From: Seison nebaliae | Lineage: Eukaryota; Rotifera; Pararotatoria; Seisonacea; Seisonidae | NCBI GenBank assembly: GCA_023231475.1 | Contig: JALJEE010001868.1 | Span: forward strand, 1-41,205 | Reading direction: 5' to 3' | Length of the DNA stretch: 41,205 bases | In this document: positions 19,312 to 33,000 of the stretch, piece by piece | How the letters are laid out: every line of letters starts with the position of its first letter | How positions within the stretch are numbered: the first letter of the stretch is position 1 | The notes under the pieces: generated by a model | What the model saw: the letters and a program-made list of their open reading frames with translations, nothing else | What the model was told of the DNA's origin: nothing | Database searches by the model: none | Translations under genes and position numbers: made by a program

Positions 19312-19620
19312 TTTTTTGAAATTCTTCCGAAGTTTTTAATTCAAAATCGACTTTTTCTCACGTAATTTCCCCCCATTTTCCCCAGTATTCTCCTAGTCAA
19401 AATTAGTTGTGCTCTTCCATTTTTTTCCTCTTTAAATTTATTTCATTAAAATTTTAAAAAAATAATAATCGAATATTCATAATCATAATAATCATCATCT
19501 TCATCGTCGTCAAATAAATCAATTATAAGAGATGAGATTTAATAGATTGATAATAAATTGATATTGAATGATCTAATCGATCTTTTCATGAATTTGATAA
19601 GAGAATGAAATGTGAATAAA
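19312..19620. other. 3' flank of CEP97
   Basis: AT-rich with short ATC/TCATCG repeats. AATAAA at 19513-19518 is a candidate CEP97 polyadenylation signal. No gene seen. Confidence 0.5.
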
Positions 19621-20126
19621 TTAGTAGGAATGAGATGAAGTATATAATAAAATTGAGAATAATGATGTCATGCAATTCAATCGATTATTAAAATGAGAAG
19701 GTGTATCGATAATTTTATGTCCATAAAACTCGTCATTGTCATTGTTGATTTGATGAATGAATAGAAACCTCAACGAAACCTCATTCACGTCTCTCACATA
19801 GTCCAATAATCTCCTTATACACACAATAATACATCCACTGACAACAAGAGAAAGAAGAGCGAATAAACAGTAATAAACGTATTAAGGCAGAAATAATTAG
19901 GCGAGATGATCAAATAATAAAAATGAAAAGAAAAGTAATGTGTTGACGTTTGATGGACAAGAGGAAATATTAGGAGAATAATTATTAATCGAATTATTAT
20001 CTTCATCAATCTCTTCCCCTCTCACATTCGCCACCTCCAATCATTTCGATCAGCTGTTTTGACAACATTATCATTTCCGTTCTCCTTTTCTTCCATCGAC
20101 AATTCTACTTGTCTCATTACACTCAT
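19621..20126 (-). CDS. Possible small two-exon gene, about 105 aa
   Basis: An ATG at 20126 opens a minus-strand frame with a hydrophilic sequence (RQVELSMEEKENGNDNVVKT) ending at a consensus donor GTGAGA (20025). The best downstream acceptor is CTTGTTGTCAG (ending 19838), leading in matching phase into 19837-19621, which begins GCIIVCIRRLLDYVRDVNE and ends in TAA. The total is 318 nt, divisible by three. The second exon mixes hydrophobic and charged stretches with no known domain. A rival reading is a signal-peptide-like frame from 20006 (MKIIIRLIIILLIFPLVHQ), which may just be intron sequence. Only exon 1 has convincing codon character. Family unknown. Confidence 0.3.
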
Positions 20127-21540
20127 CAATACATCTCTAATTGGTTTATCGGACAAAAATCACATTGTCCCATTACGAAAATTTCAAAAATAATTTCGTC
20201 GTTTTCTTCACTTATTTGAAAATTCTTTTACTCAATATTATTTCATTAATGGAGGATAATATGATGATATTTATTTGAAATATAATTGAGTAATATATTA
20301 TATATATATTACATGAGTGTCATTTTGTCCAATTTTAAAAATTATAATTAAAAGAAATATTTTGTCCTAGAGACTTCATTTGTCATATTGTAATAATTTA
20401 TCTTTATTGTATTCCAATTCTCAGAGTGGAAATTCGTTTGAAATTCAAATGTTTTTCTTTCAGACATTCTTATCTTTATTTCTTTTTCATTCAATTTCGA
20501 TAAAGTTTTGTTCCTATTAGGAGAAATGTCAAAACCATATTGTTCTCTCAGCTGATTTCACCGTGGAATTGTGGAATGTAAAAATCGGGAATTTATTTCA
20601 TGTTTGGAAGAAGGAAAGTTTCAGGGACTACAAATCCGTTTATTCTACTATTTGGATGGTAGAAAGAGTAATAATAATAAAACATTCTTCTATATTCATT
20701 CCTTTTTTTTTGAAATTGATGGTTTATCTTCCTTCACACGACATCGGAACAATCAACTATTCCATGAATGTTATTGATGGATTTTGGATTTATGAAAATA
20801 AACAAAAAATTAATCATGTTCCCCGTTAGATTTGGAGAGGAATTGAGGGGAGTGAGGAGATTCATTAAAATTTCTCATTATTTTCTTAACACATTTATGG
20901 GGGGAGTGAATCAGTTAAACTTATCATCAACTCTACATCTCTCAGGTGTTGTTGATCGAGTCCATCCCGATTTATTCGCAGGAGTACACACAACATCTCG
21001 TGTACACGTTCGACTTGGCAAACAGTTGCTGAAAACGCCATTTCTCCTTTATTACTGGATAATATTCGCCTTTTGTCCATATCATATGCTTAGTACGCGG
21101 ACCGTTCGATCTCGTCAGTTGTACCGAATGGTCGAAAGAGATACAACTTCTCATATCAGACTCTCCCAATATATATCCCTCGACCCATCCACCACAGAGG
21201 AATGATCGAATTAATTTAGAAAAGGGACAAAATCGCCGCAGACCGCCACACACACACACACAGACAAATATCGTTCGAAGATAAAAAAAAAGAAAATAAA
21301 AGATTAAAAAAATGGAGAAATAGTTTTGGTGGAAAGTTTGATGTTGTATATCGAAATGAAGAGAGAGACATAATCTCTTCCGTTAACCTCCAATTAGATG
21401 ATGAGGACGATGGCTAGAAATAATTCTCATAATTAACTATCCCCGTCGGAAAAAGAGATGGAGAGACAGATGATGGAAAATTAAATGTTTTGCGGCTTCA
21501 CTTTCTCCCATTTGGATCTCCATTAACATTTAAATTTCAT

Positions 21541-21575
21541 CATTATTATTATTATGATGATGATGATGATTGCTG
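21541..21575. repeat. Trinucleotide microsatellite (ATT)n then (ATG)n
   Basis: Compound short tandem repeat of ATT units followed by GAT/ATG units, in intergenic DNA. Confidence 0.8.
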
Positions 21576-22570
21576 AAAACGGAATAATGAAGACTAATGT
21601 TATTGTTGTTATTCTTCTTATTAGTTCGACTAACTTGATGGATATAGACAGCTCCATCTTTATGTTATTATTGTTTGATCCCTAAAGTTAGTTGGTGTGG
21701 AAAGCAGTTCGTTTCCACCCCACAACAACTTCGAAACTATCAATTTATTTCATTCTACTATAGGAACACAATAAAATAAATTATTTTCTGCTGGAATTGT
21801 AATAGCTCAAATTGTTAGTTGGAGACTTAATCGATTAAGTTTTAGGTAGAATGAGTTCGTGCATTATATCCTATTTCCTTCTACTCCTCCTTATATTTCC
21901 TCCATTAGTTTCCTCCAAATTTAGTTTCCCATAAATTATCATCAAACAACTTTCTCAATGACAAGTGACTTGATAGTTCACATTCGTAAGGAAACTCTCT
22001 TTCTTTCTTGAGAATTTATTCGTCTTTTTCATAGAAATTAACTCCATCATTGTCGATTTAAACCGGAAATCGAAAGTCATATCAATATCATCAAATTCTA
22101 TTCCACATTCCACAGTAAATAAACTATTCATAATGTTTCATAAACATAGAATGTTGTGGAATATACAACATATATGGAAACTGTTTGTAGGTCTCAATAT
22201 AACGTATATCTTTCGACTAAATATAGTACATGTATGTATGTGAGCAGATGTAGAATTAAAAAACTCTAGCACGAACTTCGTACAATTCGAAGACTTGGCA
22301 ATTCAAAATGTATGTAAGACTAAAACAACGACGAAAAAGTAAATGAATATATTTTAAATTTCTTTATTTATGAAAATCTCTAAAGTGTCAAATTTTCGAA
22401 TTGTGTCCTCGTACGACTACCTCGAAATTCTTTACTAATAGTAAAGATCGATAACATGTATAATAAGAAACTGGCATTAATGTACTTTAGAATTTTATAC
22501 TTTTAAATTTTAAAAGAAGATAAGAAATTGTTATTTTATCAGTTGGATTTTACTAAATAATAGCAACGTC

Positions 22571-22608
22571 TTGAATGTTTATAATTCTATACTTTTATGA
22601 ACATTCAA
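22571..22608. repeat. Perfect-looking short hairpin
   Basis: TTGAATGTTTATAA (22571-22584) and TTATGAACATTCAA (22595-22608) are inverted copies with a single mismatch, separated by 10 bases. It could be a hairpin in RNA or a relic of a small inverted-repeat element. No flanking duplication was recognised. Confidence 0.6.
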
Positions 22609-23325
22609 ACTTATATCATTATTTATAGTATATATTATAATTTTAATATTTGACGTTTAATGCGAAAATGGTTTTAAAGATGTTGTTTTAATGAAAACTA
22701 TAAAACACATTATCAGATGTTGTACATATATTATCTGTCTTAAGAGTTTTAAACCATGTATCTACTGATATACAAATGATGTGTATTTATGGTAATCGAC
22801 ATTAGAGTTAACATTATCCCACTTTCTCCAACTTGTCCGATTTGACGGAAATGTATATTTTATTAAATATTTTTATGATGATGACGAGGATTGTTGCGCA
22901 TTGATTAATTATTTAATCTTTGTTTCCATAGTAATTATAATTACGAATTGATTATGCTCTTTAAATGTCGTAAAATTTTTTTTATTTCATGATTAATTGA
23001 AATTTCGAGAACTGACGACGGATAATATTAATACTATTGAATTGAAGAATTTTGTAACTATAAAAATCAATTAATACTCCTAAATAAATTGAGTAATTTA
23101 GAGAGTTTTGATGATTAAATAAAAGTTATTTCAATTCGAACGTGGGGGATTGAAGAATGATTAACTTCCGAGAAAGAGGAGAATATATTTCTAATGATTT
23201 CATTATTGTAATTAGAGAATCTTCATTGTTTGAGAGAAATTGAGAAGAAGAGAGTTGTTGTTGGATGTCGGTGGGTGATTAACATTCTCTCGCAGACTCC
23301 GTCCGATGAACTCTTTTCTCTTGGT

Positions 23326-23355
23326 TATATAAAAAGTGAGTAATGTGACGCAGTC
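23326..23355 (+). promoter_or_regulatory. Candidate TATA-type core promoter of the spectrin gene
   Basis: TATATAAAAA begins at 23326, and a CAGTC initiator-like sequence lies at 23351-23355, 25-26 bases downstream, close to the normal TATA-to-start spacing. It is the best core promoter in this intergenic region and points toward the spectrin start codon at 24061, implying a 5' leader of about 700 bases. The leader includes a (GT)n run near 23565-23581 and short upstream frames, one of which ends at 24053. Confidence 0.4.
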
Positions 23356-23564
23356 ATTCCCGATGAATTTGAATTTCGGAATAAAAGTCAGAGAATTACA
23401 TAAGAATTTATGTCGATGTTCAAGAAAGTAGTGTTCGGAATTTTTTTTAGATTTCTCTCAATGTTTACGTTTCTCTCCGTTTGCCTCTTGCTCTGTAGTC
23501 TCGACACCGAATCTGAAGGAGATGTCCATATAAAAATGAAAGTTGTGTATATATACTGATATAT

Positions 23565-23581
23565 GTGTGTGTGTGTGTGTT
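23565..23581. repeat. (GT)n microsatellite
   Basis: Uninterrupted GT dinucleotide run in the presumed 5' leader or upstream region of the spectrin gene. Confidence 0.8.
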
Positions 23582-24060
23582 GAATGGAATGTATATTTAT
23601 TTTTATGTAAATTTCAATTTTAAGATTTTTCTTTTGAAAATTTATTGAATTTCTTATCATTTCTAGTTAGTGTCATTGGTCAGGGTTATCTTCATTTTAT
23701 CATAACGAGAACGGTATTTACATTTGACTGGTGAATCATTTGGAATTCGCTCAATTCTTTCTTCCAAATAACTCGGAATAACTCTCACAATTAATTTGAT
23801 TCTGATTCATTCGGAAACACTTTTCACATTCACTCTCCATTCCATTACAATAATTCAATTTCATACATTTTCTTTTTACCAGAACGTTCTTTTTAGTGAG
23901 AAGTTTCATCCGTCGTACGATTTTCTCGTGTCGCTTCCGAGTAAAATTTCAAAGAGAAGCCTTTATCATTTGGAAGAAGCTCAAGTTCAAGAACGAAATC
24001 TTTTTACAATGTACGGTGCGGATGACGGACAGGTTCATACAATTGTTTATTGAGAGAGAA

Positions 24061-27000
24061 TGATGCGAATGAGTGCTGCACGTCTCATGGAAGATGAGGT
24101 AATATTAATCATCATTTTATTTCACATGTCTCCCATTGTCTTTCTGTCATCCTCTTATTATTTCTCGTAAAATTTGGGCGGGAAAACTTGTGATATGTAG
24201 TAATTGATTGTGTGCATTTTCTGTGCACTTTTCGTGCATGTTCTCAAAAGTGTAATTAACGTGATTTTTCTCAAATTTTATTTTCAAGATGGATTCGTTG
24301 AAAACATTCGAATCCCAACGGATCGGTCTACTAAAACAGGAATTGGCGGAAATCCAGAAGAAGACGTTCACCAAATGGTGCAATGCACATTTGAAGCAGA
24401 GTAGAAGCAAAATGGAAATTAGAGATCTATTCTCTGATTTGAGTAATGGAACGCTTCTAATGATTCTATTAGAACAGATTACGGGCGAGAAAATCGGTAG
24501 ACCGAATGGCGGTCGATTACGAGTGCAAAAAATGGAGAATGTGAATCGTGCACTTAATTTCGTGCAGTCCAAAGTGAGATTGGAAGGAATCGGTCCGGAG
24601 GATGTGGTAGATAAAAATCCCACGTTAATTCTCGGTTTGATTTGGACGATCATTCTACGTTTTCAAATTCAACCGATTGAGATGGTAGAGGAAGAGGAAA
24701 CGAAGGAAAAACGATCAGCGAAAGAAGCGCTCTTACTCTGGTGTCAGAGGAGAACTCAAACATACCCAAATATTGACATTACTAATTTTACGACAAGTTG
24801 GCGAAACGGTCTCGCTTTTTGTGCATTGATTCATTCGCACAATCCAAATTTGTTGGACTATCAAAAATTGGAGGAAAGAAATGAATTACAAAATCTCCGT
24901 TTGGCTTTCAATACGGCGGAGCAGCATTTGGGTATAGCGAAAATTTTGGATGAAGAAGATATCGCCGTCGATCGACCAGACGACAAAGTGGTGATGACAT
25001 ATGTGAGTTTATATTATCATAAATTTGCTCAAATGAATCCAGGAAAAGTGGGAGGAAAACGGTTAACAAAATTAATGAAAAATTTGTTAGAAATACTCGA
25101 AATGAGAATGGAATTCGAGAAGAAAGCAAGATCATTAATAATTTGGATTGAACGAACTTGTGATGAATTGAAATCATTTCAACTTCTCTTCACTACTAAA
25201 CATTATAAATTGGACGAAGCACAATTATTAAATGCACAATTTGTCAATTATCGAAAAACGGAAAGACGACAATATTTGGATGAGAAAGGTGAATTAGAAT
25301 CCCTCTTTTATCGTATCACCACAACATTAGTAGCGAATAATATGAGACATTATGATCCTCCAATCGATTTGTCATTATCATCTATCGAGAATTGGTGGCG
25401 ACAATTAGAGAAATTGGAATCAGAAAAAGAAAGAAAATTAAAAGATGAAATTATTCGACTTCAACGATTGGAATGGACAGCGGAGACATTTGAACGGAAA
25501 GCAAGAATTCGTGAAGCTTGGTTAAATGAAATGGGATTATTATTAGAGAAGACAACGAACAATATCGATTTTAATTTACATTCCATCGAAAATCAAATGA
25601 AACGGTTTGAAGGATTCTCTACAAATATCGAATGTGGTGAGAAACGAATAACAGCACTCGCTCAATTATGTGAAAGATTGAGATTGGAGAATTATTATGA
25701 CACACTTATCATTCAGCGACGGAATCAGGATATTCAAAAAAAATGGCAACGATTATCACAACAGACTTATAATATCAATAAGAATTTATCAACGATGAGT
25801 GAATTACATTTATTATTTCAAGGAATGCAACAAATGCAACATGAAATTGAAAAATATCAACCTTTCATTTCCGTCGATGCGACGGCACAAGCTAATGGTC
25901 GTCATTTAATCGGTTGTTCACATTTATTACAACGACATCAATTTCTCATAGTTAATATACGAGGAATGGAAACATCATTAAAATCACTTCATCGACGAGC
26001 ACAACCTCATATGAGAATTTTGGGAGTTGACGTCAACAAATCACAAATAGACGAGAAAGAATTAGAAATCGCTTCAGATGTTAAGAAGAGAATGGATGAT
26101 TTAGATTCTATGTATGATCAGTTACATAATGCGACGAAATATCGGGAAGATATCCTGTTGGGATATCGTTACATCTTCTTCCAAATGGAACAAAGTAGTG
26201 AATTAATCGATTGGTTATCAGGTCGTTATGATATGTTATCGGATTTATATAAAAGTACATTTGGTCATATGTTTTTTTTACGACGGAAAAATTTCGATCA
26301 AGTTATCATCGCCATTTCCGTTCATCAGAGAACTGATGAAGAATATCGTGTTCGAGCGACGAAAATGAATGAGATTTATAATAATATGAAATGCATTTTA
26401 AAACCGGATGATGATTCAGATGAAATCTTTCAAGAACGATCGTCGATGATAGATGATATTAGATTTCAAAGATCATCTAAGGATAATTATCGGCGTGCTG
26501 GTAGTATCGTTGTTGATTATGGAATGAATGATGCGGGAAATGAAGATATGAATCAAGGACGACAATTCGCCATGAAATTATTTCAGACAGCTGATCACAC
26601 CGTTGTTGATACGAAAAATTTATTCGAACGACGTTGGAATGATTTGAATCGATTGATGAATTCTTTGAAATGTTTGAGTAGTGGGAATAAAGAGAAATTG
26701 TTACTTTTGAAACGATTCGTTAAATTCGTTCACGAATGTGAAGAAAATGAGAAATTGATTAAAGAGAAATTGATGTTATTCCAATCGACATCCACATCCA
26801 TTACCGATCATCGACATATCCAAATGAAGGAGACGATGGAATTATTCTCCATCGAAATTGGACGTCTCAATGAGAATTGTGTGAAATTGGAGAATGATTT
26901 GAATGGATTCCGAACGGAATTTGAAAATGATTCGAAAACTTTAGAAAATTTAAATAATTTAAATAGTTCAAATATAAATAAAAATGAAGTGGAAGTTCTT

Positions 27001-30000
27001 TTCACTTATTCGAAAGGGAAAGGAATGCCAGTGAAGAAAGGTGAACGATTAACTCTGATAAAGAAAACGAATGATGATTGGTGGTTAGTTGAGAAGAGCG
27101 ATCGATCGAGAGGTTATGTTCCGGCGAATTACGTGAAAGAATTTGAAAAATCGACAAATTTGAATGAAATGAGTGGAAATTATTCGGATAATTTCAATGA
27201 GAAATTAATTGGAGCGATGAGAAATCATTTGAAAGAGTGCGATGATTTATATGATCAATTAACGGTTCTGACGACGGAATATGTGAAGAAAGTGGAATGG
27301 ACAAATATGTGGAATGATTATCGATCCAATGTCGAACAATTGATGAATTGGTGTGATTATAACGAAAATATTTTGAACGATGCCGAATCTATTCTCAACA
27401 TCATTCATCAACGACATCAACAATTCCGATTATTCCTTCAGGAATTCCATCAACATAAAATCGTTTATTTGAAATTGAACGAACAATTCCAGAAACAGTT
27501 GGCAGGTCAATTGAAAACGGAGGAGACGATGAGTAACAAACTGGTCAATGTGAGATTGGTGGAGAGTTGGACACGAATCGAAAAATTATATCAACAACTT
27601 CAACAATATTTTGAAAATTTCGAATTGATCGAACAATTTAATTCGAAATATTCAGAAATGGATAATTGGCTGATGGAGAAGATCAATACGATGGAAAAGG
27701 AGATTGACGAATTAGTTTCTCATGATATTCCCTCAGGTAAATTGACGAGTCGAACAATCTCTTCGTTGAGTAATCGATGTTCGGTGGTGGAAAAAGAATT
27801 GACAGAAATGGGAAAAGGAATTGAAAAATTACATGAAAATGGACGTTTATTAGGAGAGTCATTATATCAGGAGAATTCAATTATCGATAGTCGATTGAAT
27901 CATATCGATTCATTGAATGATGAATTGAGTCGATTGATCGAACAACAAAATATGAATTTAGAGAAACGTAGAGGTTATGGTCAATTAATGCAAGAGGCGG
28001 AGGATTTGTTACGATCTTATGAAGAAGTATTTGAAAATTTAAATGAATTAATTTCCACCAATCCTCAAGACATCAAAGAGACTCAACGTCGACTCGACGA
28101 TTTCCATGAGAAAGTAGAGAATAATTTAAATTTATGTAATCTGAAACATAAAGAATTCCTCCAAATTACCGAACGTCTTGAGAAGAAATTGAATACGATT
28201 CCATCGAACGAGAAAATTCCGGAAGATCAACAAATTTCAGCTAGGAAATTGGAGAATGAGATGAGCGAATTACATCAATTGCAGAAAGAGATTGGACGTC
28301 GAATGAAGAAAGGTAAAGAATTCCTCGAAGATTTTTATCGTCTTCATACGTTCGATAAAAACATCACTGAATTGAATGTGAAAAGTAGTGAACATGAAAA
28401 TTTTCTTCTTTACGAAAATTTGGGGACGACATTGGACGAATGTGTCACTTTGTTAAGGAGACATCATGATTTCCAACATAAACTCACATCTCAAGATAAT
28501 CGAATTAGTCAAATTTTAGATAAAGATGCGGAAGAATTGATCTCGTCAGCTCATTCGTCTTCCAATCAAATTATTCAAAAAAGAAATGATTTTATTAAAC
28601 GTCGAAAGAAGATTTTGATGAATGCTGACGAACGAGAACATGCCCTCCTCCAAACACGAACTTTCTATGAATGGAAACAATTAACATTGGAATTTGAACA
28701 TTCTCTCACCGAAAAACGCGACGATATTACCGTTATAGTATCCAATTATATGACTCATGGTCATGAGCAGACATTGAATAATTTCGATCGGAAACTTCAA
28801 CGATTATCAGCCATCGAACATGAAATGAATGCAAATGAACAAGAATTGAATAATATTCATGATAGTGGAACGAAATTAATTCGTAGTCAAAATCGATGGG
28901 AGAAAGACGTTCGTCAAATCATTCGAGCAATGCACGAACATTGGACACAATTATGTCACGAAATATGTATCGAACGTGACTCGTTAGTTCGTCAACGATC
29001 CAAACTCGATTCGACAATGGCATTGGCTCATGTCGATAATCGGATCGAACGATTACGTGGACTATTATTGAATAGTAAAACTCGTTTGACATCTCAATCG
29101 AAATTATCGTTGAAAAGTGACGATAGTGATAATGTTTCTGATACGATAACAAATATTCATTTATTAAGGAAACAAGACGATGGTTTGAGACATATCGCTG
29201 ATCAATTGGCAGTAGAGAAAGAGACGTTAGAGAAACAAATTAGTGATGGTTCGTTGAATAATGTGGAAACATATTTGATGAAATTGAATGATTTACATCC
29301 ACTCCTTCAACAGAAAAAGAAACAATTAGATAATAATTTAAAATTTCATGAATTAATGCAAACGATGGAAGAAAAGAAATTTTGGATTGTCGAACAATTA
29401 ATCCATCTTTCAGATATAATCAAATCATCAAAATTATCAAAATTTTCAGAATTGAATGACGTTCAACGATTAAGTGATCGCCAGAAAGATTATCATCGTG
29501 ATATCGATATCAGACGACAACCGTTGATGGAATTATTCAAAAATTTCGATAGTCAATTCCCTAATGAATTCTCGACGAGACTTCGCGACTCACTTAAAGG
29601 AATGATGAATGAATTGAAACAATTATTCGATCTATTAGAATCAGTTGATGATTTATGGAAACGAGCCATTGACGCTCTCTCCATCTCATTGAATAGTCGT
29701 TCACAATTAAATGATACGAATGTGTGGATTAATGAGACGAAAAGTATCCTTCAAACAATAACGAAAGAATGTGTAGTGAACGAATTTGGTATTGATCATG
29801 ATAATTTTGAAAATTTGATGGTGAAATATCGGTCGATTGTTGAAGAAGATGAAATGCAACATCGACGATTAGGTGAAGACATTCCCAAACACATCGAACA
29901 ATTGGAGAAGGAAACGCAGAAATTGAAGTGTTTCATTCCTGCCACTTATCCAGCCGAATATCTTCATACAAATCAACAACAACATGAATTGTTGGACGTC

Positions 30001-33000
30001 GTTCATTGTCTGTTATATGAACCGAATATGTTGAATAATTGTTTGGTGATAGACAGTAATTATTTGCATGATGAATTAAGAAGTACTCGATTGAATTTGG
30101 AGGAAGTACATGGAAGTGTTATGAAATATAAAAAATATTTAAATTTCTCTTCACATTTATATGAAGATTATGAGAAGATTGAAACGTTTAATGAATGGCT
30201 TAATTATCAGGAGACTAAAGTGGAGCAGAATGAAGCAATTCTCCAGAATATCTTGAATGAATTATTAGGTGAATTGTTAGGTGATGGAAAGACAACAGGT
30301 GATGATGGTAAAATGGATACGATCGAATCCATTCAAATTATGAATTCGAAATTTGATGGAATTGTTCAATTATTAACGAAAATTGAAGGACCGAAAAAAT
30401 TGGAAAAATTAAATTTTATCACTTCAGTGAAAGTGACAATTTATAACGATAACGATATCGATGAACGATTAATGAGAAGAAAGAAGAAACATAATGATCT
30501 CGTTTCCAGATATACCGATTTGTGTGATCATGCTACAAATTTAATGAAACGACGAAAAGATGTGACGGTTTGGTTACAATTGCTCATGATCTTCACCGAT
30601 ATCGATGAGAGAATTCGATATAAAGAAATGAGAGATTTTCAACCACTTTGGGAGATGTTGTTCGAAAGTACCGTCACAAAAACGGAAATCGTAACAGATA
30701 ATCATGTAGTGCAATTAAGTCGGAAACAAGACAATTTATGGAATGAACTTTCACTCATCGAAATGAAATTAAATGAAGCGACAAATGAAAATGATGTTCT
30801 TCGACGATCTACCACCGTCGTTGATAAAACTTTAAATTCCATCATTCGAGAAACAAATATACAAATGGAATCATTAACTGATCGATGGACGAAATTTAGT
30901 GAGAAAGCGAAAATTTTAGCACGACGTATCGATACCGTTTGTAATTTACAACGATTCTTTTCCATGTCTAAACAATTGAAGGAATGGATTGTCGATTGGA
31001 AAAAAGATATTAGTACAACTCGTCAAATTTTCGATATGAATGATGCCGATGATTATTTAGAGGAACATCGTCAATCGGAAAAAACTCTTATATCGAAAAA
31101 GAATGATATCGATGTATGGAAAGAATTCGGATGTTCGTTCAACATTGTCGGAAACACATCATTGGATAGTCAGGAAGATGTGAAAAATGTTTCAGTTCAA
31201 TCGAATGACGAAAAAGAAATTTTACGAGATGAATTCGATTTAATAAAAATTCAAATTGAACTTATTGAAAATGATTATGAAGAATTGTTGAGTTTATGGA
31301 ATTCGAAATTGAAATTCATCGAACAATTGAAATCACAACAGAAATTTATTCATGACGCAAATAAAATTCAACATTCGATCATGTTCTGTAAGAATCATTT
31401 GACGAACGAATCATATTCAGGATCATTGACACAAATCGATTTATATTTAAATCAACACGAATTATTCATCGATGATAAATTACGGGGATTAGGCGAGAAA
31501 ATTAACAAATTCCAACAATTGTCATTGGAACATGAAACTAAGGGTCATTTTGATCATGTTTTTTTCAAATCTCAAGTGACGAATTTAAAAACGGATTTTC
31601 AATTTCTCTCCAGATTGTCCGATGAACGACATCGATTACTTCAATTATTTAAACGATGTCGAATTGGAGAACGTGATGGAAATGAAACGGTTCTGTGGTT
31701 GAATGATCAATTGATGGATTTTGAAAAACAATCATCTTTACTTAGCAGTCAAGTGGATTTGGAGGAGAAAGCGTCACAATTAAACCGTTTACAAGTCATG
31801 AACAATGAGATCGATAGTTATGATGTGACGATCAATAAATTATTATTGAGATTCGACGAGCTATTGAAAGAATTGGAAGAGACGAAATTCTATGTTAATT
31901 CCGATCGATGTTGTATCATTGAAACGTTATCGATGAATCATCGTCAACAAAATTCGAATGTGATGGAAGAAAAGAAATGGAAGAAAGAGAAGAAAGAAAA
32001 AAAAAGATATTCGACATCGATTGCACCAGATATTTCTCCATTACTTCGATTACAACAAGCAATTGATGATGATCGGATGTTGTTTGAGAAGAAGAAAAAT
32101 GAAATTAAAATGAAACGAAATGAATTATTGAGAGAACGAGATCATCATCATCGTCTATTGTCGAAACAAGAAGAATTGTTGAATTATTTCAATCAAATGC
32201 AACAAGTCAATAGTTGGTTAGATGAGAGACGATTCATGTTGAATATGCAGGATATTGGTGATGATTATGAACATTGTCAAGAATTAATGCATCGATTAGA
32301 TGTAAGATCTATTGATTCATTCATCAATGACGATCAAATCGAATTATTAAAAAAGAAAAGTCTCCAACTTCTCTCTGATGAGATCGATCGACATATTCGA
32401 GAAGATATCGAACAAAGACTCCAATTCATCATTCACAACAAAGAGCAAATTATTCGAATGATGAAGAATTATCATCGACGATTGAAAGATTCGTTACAAT
32501 TACACAAACTCATCAAAGATGCACAAGAATTATTAGAGGAAATTAATGAAAAAATCTCCATCGTATCATCGATAAATCCCGAACAATTTTTCAAAGATCG
32601 CGATATTCAAACCGTTCAATCTAATCAACATATTCTTAACAATGTTCAAACGAACGTTCGATTATTATCGACACAACGAGAGAAATTATTAAAGATGATC
32701 AATTCGTGTGTCTCACAAACCATTCAAAAGGAATTCGTCGCATCAGGAAACGAACGAGGTCGAAATCGTCAAACTCAAAGAAATGGTCAATCAAGAACGA
32801 TGACAAGAAGTCGGACACGATCGTGTGAGAATTCGGCAGAGAAACAAAAAGAAGAATTGGAAAGACAACTTCTCCGATTGAGATTGACGATGGATGATCA
32901 ATGGAATGAATTGAATGAATCAGTCAGACATCATGAAACTCTTCTCAATTTCGCTTATGATTGGCAGAAAAGTCTCTCGGAATGTCGCGAATTAATTCGA

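Larger units (their letters stand above)
20127..23325. other. Long intergenic region with a GC-richer island
   Basis: About 3.2 kb of mostly AT-rich DNA. It contains an alternating TA block (20288-20312), a GC-richer segment at about 20930-21250 open on both strands, (AC)n at about 21249-21262, ATT then ATG microsatellites at 21541-21575, and a 14-bp inverted repeat at 22571-22608. No gene is firmly supported. The frame at 20571-20777 (QGLQIRLFYYLDGRKSNN) looks somewhat protein-like but is isolated. Distal regulatory DNA for spectrin is a reasonable guess given its size against the compact rest of the window. Confidence 0.45.

Noticed and set aside
21075-21130. tRNA gene suggested by a GTTCGATCTC box
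   Set aside because: No matching A box at the right distance and no cloverleaf stems could be formed.
20563-21205. Protein-coding genes from overlapping frames in the intergenic region
   Set aside because: Several frames are open at once on both strands with no family match or splice support; described as an island instead.
23796-24053. An 85-codon protein just upstream of spectrin
   Set aside because: It starts only from TTG, has no recognised motif and ends 8 bases before the spectrin ATG; treated as leader sequence.
24147-24653. 168-codon minus-strand frame over the start of spectrin
   Set aside because: It is antisense to the calponin-homology coding sequence and shows no domain; a shadow frame.
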